From Paludibacteraceae bacterium (lineage in GTDB: Bacteria > Bacteroidota > Bacteroidia > Bacteroidales > Paludibacteraceae), in contig JAFYQJ010000014.1 in assembly GCA_017547145.1 (NCBI GenBank), positions 62,001 through 126,000 of the forward strand: 64,000 nt of DNA. Reading direction: 5' to 3'. The notes below the pieces were generated by a model. It saw only the letters and a program-made list of their open reading frames with translations, ran no database searches and had not been told where the DNA came from. Below, in pieces: positions 54,380 to 62,446 of the stretch (positions are counted from its first letter, which is position 1; the number at the start of each line of letters is the position of its first letter). The translations under genes and the position numbers were made by a program.

Positions 54380-56605
54380 ATGAAGAAACTAACAATAGCA
54401 TTGGTGGTATTTGTGTGCCTTGCGTGTACAAACAACAATAATAACGTAGCAATCACTCCTCTGCCTCTCAAGGTGGAGATGAGCAGAGGAAAGTTTACAA
54501 TAGGAGAAAACACCTCCTACTACATCGACGCATCAGTAACCGATGCTGCCTTGCTCCGCACAAATATGGAGAGCTTATTTCCACAAGTAGTGTTTTCGGC
54601 AGATAAATCATATAGGAATCAAATTGAATTTTTGTTTATCGATACGCTTGCTGGCGAGGCGTATGAATTGAATGTTTCTCCTCGTAAGATAGAAGTAAAA
54701 GCATCGTCGGGAGCAGGATTTTTCTACGCTTTGCAAACGCTCAAGCAATGCGAACAAAACGGAGAGATTCCTTGCATGAGGGTTTATGACTCGCCACGCT
54801 TTGCTTATCGTGGTATGCACCTCGATGTATCGCGCCACTTTTTTTCGGTCGACTTCATCAAAAAACAACTCGACATGATGGCTCACTACAAACTCAATCG
54901 CTTCCATTGGCACCTCACCGATGGTGCGGGTTGGCGTATAGAGATAAAACGCTATCCTCGCCTCACGGAGTTTGCTGCTTGGCGTCAAGGAAAATGGAAA
55001 GCATGGTGGGCAGGCAACAGACATTACTGCGAACAATCCGAAGTTGGTGCTTATGGCGGCTACTACACACAAGAAGAGGTGCGAGAAATTGTGGCTTACG
55101 CAGCCGAAAGACATATTACTATAATTCCGGAAATAGAAATGCCAGGACATTCGGAGGAGGTGCTCGCTACTTATCCGCAGCTTGCATGTTCGGGCAAGCC
55201 TTACACCAATGCCGACCTTTGTATTGGTAACGAAGAGACGTTTGAATTTTTGCAAAATGTACTGACTGAGGTAATGGAACTTTTCCCATCGAAGCAAATA
55301 CACATCGGTGGCGACGAGGCAGGTAAGTCTGCTTGGAAAACTTGCCCCAAATGCCAACGCCGTATGCACGAAGAGCAATTGGCAAACGTAGATGAATTGC
55401 AAAGCTATTTGGTACATCGCATCGAAGATTTTTTGAAAGCGAATGGTCGTGAGCTTGTGGGTTGGAACGAGATAATGGCAGGCGGTGTGTCGCAAGACGC
55501 TATCGTAATGGCTTGGACCAACGAGGCAGAAGGTTTTAAGGCCGCTCGTGCAGGCAATCGTGCAATTATGGTGCCCGGAGCATATTGTTACTTCGATATG
55601 TATCAGGCCAACCCTGCTACTCAACCCGAAGCCATTGGTGGATACATCAACTTGGAAAAAGTTTATGGCTACAATCCTGCGCCAATAGATTCTTTGACCG
55701 ATGAACAGCATAAAAACATCTTGGGCGTGCAGGCAAATCTTTGGACAGAATATGTTCCAACAGAAGAACATGCCGAACAAATGATTTACCCACGTTTGTT
55801 GGCATTGGCAGAAATAGCATGGACAAAAAATGAGTTGAAAAATTGGGACAACTTTAAGCAACGAGCCAATGCACAAATCAAAGTTTTGCAAGCGAAGGGT
55901 TATAATGCTTTTTCGCTTTCGGACGAGCCAAACATTGTGCAAGAGATGTTTGCCGAAGAACGCAAGGTGCGTCTCACAATGTCGTCGGAGCGTTACCCTG
56001 TAGAAATTCGCTACACTACCGACGGTAGCGAGCCAACTTCGGAATCAATGCTCTACACAGAACCTATAGAAATTACCGATGCTGTGGTGCTTTCGGTGGC
56101 GTTGTTCGATGGTGGCAAAAGAGTTGGTCCTGTGGTGCAAAAACCATACGGGTTCCACAAAGCATTGGGCAAAACGATTACTTACAACAATGCTGGTTAC
56201 GGCAAAGCATATTCGGCTGGTGGCGACAATGCTTTAGTTGATGGCATCACGGGAAGTTTTTCGTACACCGATGGTTGTTGGCAAGGTTTTTCTCTCAACG
56301 ATATGGACGTAACCATTGACTTGGATTCGGTGCAGAATATCGAGTCGATAAGTGCAACTTTTATGCAGCTGCTTGGTCCATGGGTTTGGCTACCTACGGA
56401 AGTGGAAATTCTTGTTTCTAATGATAATGAAAATTTCATTCCAATATATTGCTGGAAAAATGATATCCCAACTACTCAAGAGGGATTGATTCTAAAAAAA
56501 GTTGGATTTGAAGGTGAAACTTCAGCACGATTTATTCGCTACAAGGCAAAAACTTGTGGCATCGAACATGGTTGGATGTTTATAGATGAAATTGTGGTTA
56601 TGTAA
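54380..56605 (+). CDS. Beta-N-acetylhexosaminidase, GH20, lipoprotein
   Basis: 741 residues. The signal peptide has a lipobox-like FVCLAC. Residues 28-120 form the GH20b domain; the catalytic barrel (about 125-500) has YRGMHLDVSRHFF, NRFHWHLTDGAGWRIEIK and the catalytic pair D312-E313 in IGGDEAG. A chitobiase C-terminal type domain (YTTDGSEPTSESMLY) and a final F5/8 type C (discoidin-like) domain with YIRYKAKTCG-like ending follow. It removes terminal beta-linked GlcNAc or GalNAc outside the cell or in the periplasm. The MFS gene begins 15 bp later. Confidence 0.95.
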   Translation: MKKLTIALVVFVCLACTNNNNNVAITPLPLKVEMSRGKFTIGENTSYYIDASVTDAALLRTNMESLFPQVVFSADKSYRNQIEFLFIDTLAGEAYELNVSPRKIEVKASSGAGFFYALQTLKQCEQNGEIPCMRVYDSPRFAYRGMHLDVSRHFFSVDFIKKQLDMMAHYKLNRFHWHLTDGAGWRIEIKRYPRLTEFAAWRQGKWKAWWAGNRHYCEQSEVGAYGGYYTQEEVREIVAYAAERHITIIPEIEMPGHSEEVLATYPQLACSGKPYTNADLCIGNEETFEFLQNVLTEVMELFPSKQIHIGGDEAGKSAWKTCPKCQRRMHEEQLANVDELQSYLVHRIEDFLKANGRELVGWNEIMAGGVSQDAIVMAWTNEAEGFKAARAGNRAIMVPGAYCYFDMYQANPATQPEAIGGYINLEKVYGYNPAPIDSLTDEQHKNILGVQANLWTEYVPTEEHAEQMIYPRLLALAEIAWTKNELKNWDNFKQRANAQIKVLQAKGYNAFSLSDEPNIVQEMFAEERKVRLTMSSERYPVEIRYTTDGSEPTSESMLYTEPIEITDAVVLSVALFDGGKRVGPVVQKPYGFHKALGKTITYNNAGYGKAYSAGGDNALVDGITGSFSYTDGCWQGFSLNDMDVTIDLDSVQNIESISATFMQLLGPWVWLPTEVEILVSNDNENFIPIYCWKNDIPTTQEGLILKKVGFEGETSARFIRYKAKTCGIEHGWMFIDEIVVM

Positions 56606-56620
56606 AAATAAATATACATT

Positions 56621-57910
56621 ATGAGTAAAACAAAAAATCCTATTAGTTGGGTTCCAAGCGTCTATTTTGCAATGGGTTTGCCCTTTATAGCACTCAATTT
56701 GGTGTCGGTTATTATGTTTAAGGATTTGGGCGTGAGCGAGGCAAAAATCACGTTTTGGACTTCGTTGCTTACCCTTCCTTATACGCTAAAGTTTCTTTGG
56801 AGTCCGTTGCTCGAAATTTACGGAACCAAAAAAACATTTGTAGTGGCAACGCAGTTGCTCTCGGGCATCTGCTTTGGTTTGGTGGCATTTTCGTTGCCTT
56901 TGCCAAGCTACTTTTCGTTTGCCATTGCCATAATGGCGGTGATTGGCTTCAGCGGAGCAACTCACGACATTGCAACCGATGGCATTTACCTCGAAGCGCT
57001 TGATAAGGAAACGCAAGCTCGTTACATTGGTTGGCAAGGAGCGTTTTATAATTTGGCCAAAGTGCTTGCCAATGGTGGTTTGGTGTGGTTGGCAGGCGTT
57101 TTGATGTCCAACATGAAAGCCACTTATGGTCAAGCAGCTACCGCAATGTATGCTTGGATGATAATTATGGGAATTCTTGGCGTGTTGCTTATCGCATTGT
57201 CGGTTTATCACTTTTTTGCTCTTCCTGCAACAAAGAAAAATACTTCGGCTGGTTCGTTTTCCGACAGTATGGTGGATTTGTGGAACGTGATTAAGGCGTT
57301 TTTTACAAAGAAGTATATCGTTTTTTACCTGTTCTTTATCGTTTGCTATCGTTTGACCGAAGGGTTTGCCATAAAAATGGTGCCACTTTTCCTTAAAGCG
57401 TCGCTAGCAGATGGCGGTTTGGCTCTATCGAATGAAACCATTGGTCTTATCTACGGAACACTTGGCACAATTGCCTTTATCGTTGGATCGATTTTGGGAG
57501 GGTACTATATCGCTCATTTCGGTTTGAAAAAAGTGTTGTTCTCGTTGATTTGCATATTCAATATTCCGTTCATTATTTATTATTTGTTTGCTCTCTATCA
57601 ACCAGAAAATATCTACATAATTGGTAGCGGACTTGTGCTTGAGTATTTCTGCTACGGATTTGGATTTGTGGGACTTACGCTATTTATGATGCAACAGATA
57701 GCTCCGGGTAAACACTCTATGGCACACTATGCTATTGCTTCGGCGTTGATGAACTTGGGTGTAATGCTTCCGGGAATGATTTGTGGTTGGGTATTCGAAG
57801 ACGTGTTGATGGGCAATTACGAATTGTTTTTCTTGATTGCATTGATTGTATCAATCCCATCGTTCATCCTTACATGGAAAGTGCCTTTTACACATGCAGA
57901 TAAAGAGTAA
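56621..57910 (+). CDS. MFS transporter, AmpG-like
   Basis: 429 residues with 12 predicted membrane spans in two halves. PYTLKFLWSPLLEIYG, GATHDIATDGIYLEAL and the general length resemble AmpG-type permeases, which import GlcNAc-containing muropeptides, and related sugar carriers of Bacteroidota glycan loci. The gene follows the hexosaminidase by 15 bp, so an amino-sugar oligosaccharide is the likely cargo; Man-GlcNAc is another option given the GH130 gene beyond the restriction genes. Confidence 0.88.
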   Translation: MSKTKNPISWVPSVYFAMGLPFIALNLVSVIMFKDLGVSEAKITFWTSLLTLPYTLKFLWSPLLEIYGTKKTFVVATQLLSGICFGLVAFSLPLPSYFSFAIAIMAVIGFSGATHDIATDGIYLEALDKETQARYIGWQGAFYNLAKVLANGGLVWLAGVLMSNMKATYGQAATAMYAWMIIMGILGVLLIALSVYHFFALPATKKNTSAGSFSDSMVDLWNVIKAFFTKKYIVFYLFFIVCYRLTEGFAIKMVPLFLKASLADGGLALSNETIGLIYGTLGTIAFIVGSILGGYYIAHFGLKKVLFSLICIFNIPFIIYYLFALYQPENIYIIGSGLVLEYFCYGFGFVGLTLFMMQQIAPGKHSMAHYAIASALMNLGVMLPGMICGWVFEDVLMGNYELFFLIALIVSIPSFILTWKVPFTHADKE

Positions 57911-57990
57911 AATTTTAGAAAAACAAAAAGTATAAAAATAGAAAAAAAAGAGATAATTATACATATTTATTAACAAAGCATTAGCTATTA

Positions 57991-58168
57991 TTCTTGTCCG
58001 AATCAAAAGCCTCGCAAACTGATGATTCTTGTAATATCAGAATAAATGCTAACCCACGAGAATTCTTGTTCTCGTTTTACCACATAAAAGTTGATGCTCA
58101 TGCCGATTAAGGTGTGAGCCAATCTGGTGGTAAAACGGGGTTCTAGCGAGGCTCCTCGTGGACAAGAA
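57991..58168 (+). ncRNA. Nested inverted repeats; candidate structured RNA
   Basis: The 335-bp gap between the MFS and methyltransferase genes holds four nested perfect helices: TTCTTGTCC (57991) with GGACAAGAA (58160), GCCTCGC (58009) with GCGAGGC (58146), GTTTTACCAC (58074) with GTGGTAAAAC (58127), and GCTCA (58096) with TGAGC (58115). On the 5' side two local hairpins, CTGAT...ATCAG (58019-58040) and CGAGAA...TTCTCG (58057-58074), both show CTTG in the loop, and ATTCTTGT occurs three times. This looks like a folded RNA of about 180 nt. A non-coding mobile remnant with inverted ends is the alternative. No promoter or T-rich end is convincing. Confidence 0.55.
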
Positions 58169-58210
58169 AGAGAGGTTTACGCCTTTTTAGCATATTTTAG
58201 ATATTCGAAG

Positions 58211-58240
58211 ATTGATAGTGAAATGCGTAAAACTATCAAT
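58211..58240 (+). promoter_or_regulatory. Stem-loop just before the methyltransferase gene
   Basis: A perfect 8-bp inverted repeat, ATTGATAG (58211-58218) and CTATCAAT (58233-58240), ends 5 bp before the ATG. It could be an operator or an RNA hairpin limiting initiation of the methyltransferase. Confidence 0.5.
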
Positions 58241-58245
58241 TAGAT

Positions 58246-59322
58246 ATGGATGTTACAATTCCAAAAGATACAATTTTGCAGGGAGATTGTATTGAAATCC
58301 TTAAATCCTTACCTGAAAATTCCATAGATTTAATTTTTGCAGACCCTCCGTATAATATGCAAACCGAAGGAGAATTGCTCCGCACGGATGGGAGTCAATT
58401 TAGTGGTGTTACGGATAAATGGGATAAATTTCAAAGTTTGAAGGAATACGATGACTTTTGTAAGAAATGGCTTTCAGAATGTCGTAGAGTATTAAAAAAT
58501 GATGGTGCAATTTGGGTAATTGGTTCGTTTCAAAATGTTTATCGTTTGGGTTACATTATGCAAGATTTAGGGTTTTGGATATTGAATGATGTAATTTGGT
58601 CGAAACCAAATGCAGTTCCAAATTTTGGTGGAACGCGTTTCCAAAATTCTCATGAAACTTTACTTTGGTGTTCTAAATCAAAAGGTTCAAAGTATCATTT
58701 TAATTATAAAACAATGAAATATCTTAATGGAGACAAGCAGATGAAATCTGTTTGGGATATTGGAATTTGTATTGGAAATGAAAGATTGAAGGATGAAAAT
58801 GGAGATAAAGTACATTCAACTCAAAAACCTGAAAAATTGCTTTATAATGTTATTTTGTCTTCAACAGAAAAGGGAGATTTTGTATTAGACCCATTTTTTG
58901 GAACAGGAACAACAGGTGCAATAGCAAAGAAACTAGGTCGTCATTTTTTGGGAATTGAACGAGAAGATAAATATATTAAAGCTGCAGAAAAGCGAATAAA
59001 AAATGTTCAAATAGAAAGTTCTAATTTAGTCGATAATACATTGGACGAAAAACCTCCTCGTTTTTCGATTAAGCAACTTGTGGAGTTAGGGTATTTGTAT
59101 GTCGGACAAAAGTTGTTTAGTAAAGATAAACTACTATATGCTGAAATAACTGAAAGAGGAACTGTAAAAACAGGTAATTTTGAATCTTCAATTCATAAAG
59201 TTTCTGCAAAGTTTTTGAATCGCAGTAATAACAATGGTTGGGATTATTTTTGGTGTGAGTATAATGGACGGTTTGTTTGTATAGATTCGTTGAGATATTT
59301 AGCGAAAGGAGGTGTGAAATGA
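58246..59322 (+). CDS. DNA adenine methyltransferase, HinfI type (GANTC)
   Basis: 358 residues. Motif IV DPPY is at 33-36 and motif I DPFFGTGTTG at 215-224, so this is the beta class order. Long stretches match M.HinfI as remembered: FADPPYNMQTEGELLRTDGSQFSGV, GSFQNVYRLGYIMQDLGFWILNDVIW, PNFGGTRFQNSHETLLWCSK, HSTQKPEKLLY, and the C-terminal SAKFLNRSNNNGWDYF. It should methylate adenine in GANTC. It overlaps the nuclease gene by ATGA and follows the structured spacer. Confidence 0.92.
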   Translation: MDVTIPKDTILQGDCIEILKSLPENSIDLIFADPPYNMQTEGELLRTDGSQFSGVTDKWDKFQSLKEYDDFCKKWLSECRRVLKNDGAIWVIGSFQNVYRLGYIMQDLGFWILNDVIWSKPNAVPNFGGTRFQNSHETLLWCSKSKGSKYHFNYKTMKYLNGDKQMKSVWDIGICIGNERLKDENGDKVHSTQKPEKLLYNVILSSTEKGDFVLDPFFGTGTTGAIAKKLGRHFLGIEREDKYIKAAEKRIKNVQIESSNLVDNTLDEKPPRFSIKQLVELGYLYVGQKLFSKDKLLYAEITERGTVKTGNFESSIHKVSAKFLNRSNNNGWDYFWCEYNGRFVCIDSLRYLAKGGVK

Positions 59323-60245
59323 TTTTGGAATATGAATATTTTAAAAACACCTTCAATTCTAAATTGTTTGAAGATAGCTATAGTGATTTAATAAAGAAAA
59401 TTGCTGATAATCCCGAGAGATATATTGGATTGTTTAGACCGACAAAACCAAAAACAAAATTGATACAAAATATAACACAATCGCACGAAATTCGTTTTGG
59501 AGATGCTTTGGAGTTTATATTTGAACGTTATTTTGAAAAAACAGGATTTCTTTTGCAAGAAAAACGTTTTAGAGAGGCTAGTGGAGACGATTTAAGTATT
59601 GATCAGCTTTTTAGTAAGGGTAAAACCTTGTATATGATAGAACAAAAAGTTCGGGATGATCATGATAGCACAAAGAAGAAAGGTCAATTTGATAATTTTG
59701 AAAAAAAGTATTTTGCATTAACGCAACGTTTTCATCAATATACAATAATCCCAATTATGTGGTTTATTGATGATTCTTTAAAAAAGAATAGAAGTTATTA
59801 TATTCAAGAAATGAATAAAATGAAATGTGATTATCAATGTACACCATATTTATTTTATGGCGAAGAAATGTTTTTGCAAATTGATGATTTTGATAATAAA
59901 ATTTGGAATGAAATATTGAATTATTTGGAATGTTGGAAAAAATCTTTACCTGATATGCCAGAAATAAACTTTGATAAAAATGCGGAAATCGTTTTTGACG
60001 AAATAAAGGATATATCTCCAAGTGTTTATCGTAAACTTTTTGCTAATCAAGAAATTGTTGATCAAATATTTCCGATTATATTTCCTGAAGGGGTGGTATT
60101 AGATATGTTGAAAAAATATTTTCAATATAAAAATCAACCTATTTATTTGACATTGACAAGACAAATAGAAAGTACGTTAGGTAACAAAAGATTTATACAC
60201 GCAAAAATAAAAAACTCATATATCGCAGATGCTTTAATTTCGTAA
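59319..60245 (+). CDS. Predicted type II restriction endonuclease partner
   Basis: 308 residues from the ATG at 59319. This start is decided by a strong Shine-Dalgarno sequence, AAAGGAGGTG (59305-59314), and the ATGA overlap with the methyltransferase stop; the frame itself opens 14 codons earlier. A PD-(D/E)xK-like core appears at [20 protein letters not shown], with E108 and K110 as the E-x-K pair. Pairing with the methyltransferase implies cleavage at GANTC. The rest has no recognised motif. Its very AT-rich codons differ from the flanking glycan genes. Confidence 0.82.
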   Translation: MILEYEYFKNTFNSKLFEDSYSDLIKKIADNPERYIGLFRPTKPKTKLIQNITQSHEIRFGDALEFIFERYFEKTGFLLQEKRFREASGDDLSIDQLFSKGKTLYMIEQKVRDDHDSTKKKGQFDNFEKKYFALTQRFHQYTIIPIMWFIDDSLKKNRSYYIQEMNKMKCDYQCTPYLFYGEEMFLQIDDFDNKIWNEILNYLECWKKSLPDMPEINFDKNAEIVFDEIKDISPSVYRKLFANQEIVDQIFPIIFPEGVVLDMLKKYFQYKNQPIYLTLTRQIESTLGNKRFIHAKIKNSYIADALIS

Positions 60246-60266
60246 AGAAAATAGAATGTGTCAATT

Positions 60267-60298
60267 TCTGCTTTTATTCAAGAAAAAAATTATTTTTG
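60267..60298 (+). promoter_or_regulatory. Promoter of the GH130 gene
   Basis: TCTG (60267-60270), 20 bp, TATTTTTG (60291-60298): a full -7 box and a one-mismatch -33 box. The GH130 gene can therefore be expressed independently of the restriction genes. Confidence 0.65.
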
Positions 60299-60331
60299 CA
60301 AAAAACAATTGAATGTAAAATCAGAAAAGTT

Positions 60332-61312
60332 ATGAGTATTGATCTAAAAAAACAAATGCCTTGGGAAGATCGCCCATCAGGCTGTAGCGACCCAATGTGG
60401 CGTTATTCTAAAAATCCAGTTATTGGACGTTATCAAATTCCTTCGTCGAACAGTATTTTCAATAGTGCAGTAGTGCCTTTCGAAGATGGTTACGCTGGGG
60501 TTTTCCGCTGCGACAACAAATCGGTGCAAATGAACATTTTTGCAGGTTTCAGTAAAGATGGTATCAATTGGGACATTAATCATGACCCAATCGTGTTCAA
60601 AGCCGGAAATACTGAAATGATTGAGTCTGATTACAAATACGACCCTCGTGTAACTTGGATTGAGGACCGCTACTGGATTACTTGGTGCAATGGCTATCAC
60701 GGACCTACTATAGGTATTGCTTATACGTTCGATTTCAAAGAGTTTTTCCAATGCGAAAATGCATTTCTTCCATTCAATAGAAATGGTGTGCTTTTCCCAG
60801 AAAAAATCAATGGAAAATATGCAATGTTGAGCCGTCCAAGCGACAATGGTCATACTCCATTTGGTGATATTTATTTGAGTTATTCACCGGATATGAAATA
60901 TTGGGGAGAGCATCGTTGCTTGATGAAAGTTACTCCATTTGAGCAAAGTGCTTGGCAATGCACAAAAATCGGAGCAGGAAGTGTGCCTATCAAAACCGAC
61001 GAAGGTTGGTTGATGTTCTATCATGGCGTTATCAACACTTGCAACGGATTCCGCTATTCGATGGGTGCAGTGGTGTTGGATAAAGATAATCCAGAAAAAG
61101 TGCTCTACCGTACGCAAGATTATTTGTTGGCTCCAGCAGCTCCATACGAATTGGCTGGCGATGTCCCTAACGTGGTGTTCCCATGTGCTGCTCTTTGCGA
61201 TGGTGAGCGTGTAGCAGTATATTATGGTGCAGCTGACACTGTAGTTGGCATGGCTTTTGGTTATGTGAAAGATATTATCGAATTTGCCAAAAAACGTAAC
61301 GTGGCGAAATAG
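60332..61312 (+). CDS. GH130 glycoside phosphorylase
   Basis: 326 residues from the ATG at 60332; the frame opens 12 codons earlier, within the promoter. It is a five-bladed beta-propeller enzyme with [62 protein letters not shown] and [21 protein letters not shown]130 members phosphorolyse beta-mannosides; the B. thetaiotaomicron relative BT1033 cleaves Man-beta-1,4-GlcNAc from N-glycan cores. No signal peptide, so it is cytoplasmic, fitting intake through the nearby MFS transporter. Confidence 0.93.
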   Translation: MSIDLKKQMPWEDRPSGCSDPMWRYSKNPVIGRYQIPSSNSIFNSAVVPFEDGYAGVFRCDNKSVQMNIFAGFSKDGINWDINHDPIVFKAGNTEMIESDYKYDPRVTWIEDRYWITWCNGYHGPTIGIAYTFDFKEFFQCENAFLPFNRNGVLFPEKINGKYAMLSRPSDNGHTPFGDIYLSYSPDMKYWGEHRCLMKVTPFEQSAWQCTKIGAGSVPIKTDEGWLMFYHGVINTCNGFRYSMGAVVLDKDNPEKVLYRTQDYLLAPAAPYELAGDVPNVVFPCAALCDGERVAVYYGAADTVVGMAFGYVKDIIEFAKKRNVAK

Positions 61313-61334
61313 ATAAATAAAAATCAAATGTTTT

Positions 61335-61374
61335 AAAATCACCCGCTTAAATTTTTGTATGGGTGATTTTTTTT
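61335..61374 (+). terminator. Terminator after the GH130 gene
   Basis: Stem AAAATCACCC (61335-61344) / GGGTGATTTT (61361-61370) with a 16-nt loop and an eight-base T run. Confidence 0.85.
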
Positions 61375-61384
61375 GTGAAATAAT

Positions 61385-61414
61385 TTTGAATTTGTTAAAA
61401 AAGTCGTATCTTTG
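61385..61414 (+). promoter_or_regulatory. Promoter of the rpsL-rpsG-fusA operon
   Basis: TTTG (61385-61388), 18 bp, TATCTTTG (61407-61414), about 50 bp before the rpsL ATG. The leader is AT-rich, with no obvious ribosomal-protein binding structure. Confidence 0.78.
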
Positions 61415-61464
61415 CAACCCAATTTGGATTAAAAATATTTTTAAAAATTATAATTTATAAAGTA

Positions 61465-61851
61465 ATGCCTACGATTCAACAATTAGTTAGAAAAGGAAGG
61501 GTGGCTTTGGAAGATAAAAGTAAAGCTCCAGCATTAGACTCTTGTCCTCAACGAAGAGGAGTTTGTGTGAGAGTGTATACTACAACTCCAAAAAAACCTA
61601 ATTCCGCAATGCGAAAAGTAGCTCGTGTACGTTTAACAAATCAAAAAGAAGTTAATGCGTATATTATGGGTGAAGGTCATAATTTGCAAGAACACTCTAT
61701 CGTTTTAGTACGTGGAGGTCGTGTGAAAGATTTGCCTGGTGTTCGTTATCATATTGTTCGAGGAACTCTTGATACAGCTGGGGTAAATGGTCGTTTACAA
61801 CGTCGTTCTAAATATGGTGCGAAAAGACCAAAAGCAGGTGCAAAAAAATAA
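61465..61851 (+). CDS. rpsL: 30S ribosomal protein S12
   Basis: 128 residues: [49 protein letters not shown] and [24 protein letters not shown], the accuracy-centre loops with the lysines targeted by streptomycin resistance. The lysine in TTPKKPNS is the wild-type form, as is the PGVRYH loop. S12 is part of the decoding site. It heads the str operon. Confidence 0.98.
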   Translation: MPTIQQLVRKGRVALEDKSKAPALDSCPQRRGVCVRVYTTTPKKPNSAMRKVARVRLTNQKEVNAYIMGEGHNLQEHSIVLVRGGRVKDLPGVRYHIVRGTLDTAGVNGRLQRRSKYGAKRPKAGAKK

Positions 61852-61957
61852 AGTTAGTAAATAATTGAGTTTATTGGGCTGATGAGGGTTGAGTAAATAT
61901 TTCGGAGGAGATATTGAAGACGCAAAACAACCAAAAACTAAAAAAAAGTTAATTAAA

Positions 61958-62434
61958 ATGAGAAAAGCAAAACCTAAAAAAAGGATTGTATTGCCAGATC
62001 CTATTTTTAATGAAGTGATGGTTACAAAGTTTGTAAATCATTTGATGTATGATGGCAAAAAAAGTATTGCTTTTGATATTTTCTATGATTCTTTAGAAGT
62101 GGTTAAAAGTAAACTTCCTAATGAGGAAAAACAACCTCTCGATATTTGGAAAAAAGCACTTGAGAATATAACTCCTCAAGTTGAAGTAAAATCTCGTCGT
62201 ATTGGTGGTGCTACATTCCAAGTTCCTACAGAAATTCGTCCTGATCGCAAGGAATCGATTTCTATGAAAAATCTAATAACTTATTCAAGAAAAAGAGGCG
62301 GACGTTCTATGGCTGATAAATTGGCTGCAGAAATAGTTGATGCTTATAATAACCAAGGTGGTGCATTTAAACGTAAAGAAGATATGCACAAAATGGCTGA
62401 AGCAAACCGTGCATTTGCACATTTTAGATTCTAA
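61958..62434 (+). CDS. rpsG: 30S ribosomal protein S7
   Basis: 158 residues from the ATG at 61958, giving the family N-terminus [17 protein letters not shown]. An in-frame TTG at 61889 would add 23 residues unlike the family. The body has [38 protein letters not shown] and [42 protein letters not shown]7 organises the 16S 3' domain and the tRNA exit region. It follows rpsL by 106 bp. Confidence 0.97.
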   Translation: MRKAKPKKRIVLPDPIFNEVMVTKFVNHLMYDGKKSIAFDIFYDSLEVVKSKLPNEEKQPLDIWKKALENITPQVEVKSRRIGGATFQVPTEIRPDRKESISMKNLITYSRKRGGRSMADKLAAEIVDAYNNQGGAFKRKEDMHKMAEANRAFAHFRF

Positions 62435-62446
62435 TTTGTATAAGCT

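Noticed and set aside
54608..55942. 444-codon open frame antisense to the GH20 gene
   Set aside because: It lies wholly opposite a clear GH20 catalytic domain; its length follows from the codon bias of the sense gene. The product is rich in histidine and cysteine with no motif.
59277..59318. Upstream ATG for the restriction endonuclease
   Set aside because: It would overlap the methyltransferase by 46 bp; the ATG at 59319 has a strong Shine-Dalgarno sequence and an ATGA overlap.
61889..61957. TTG-initiated extension of S7
   Set aside because: The added residues are unlike any S7; the ATG at 61958 gives the normal N-terminus.
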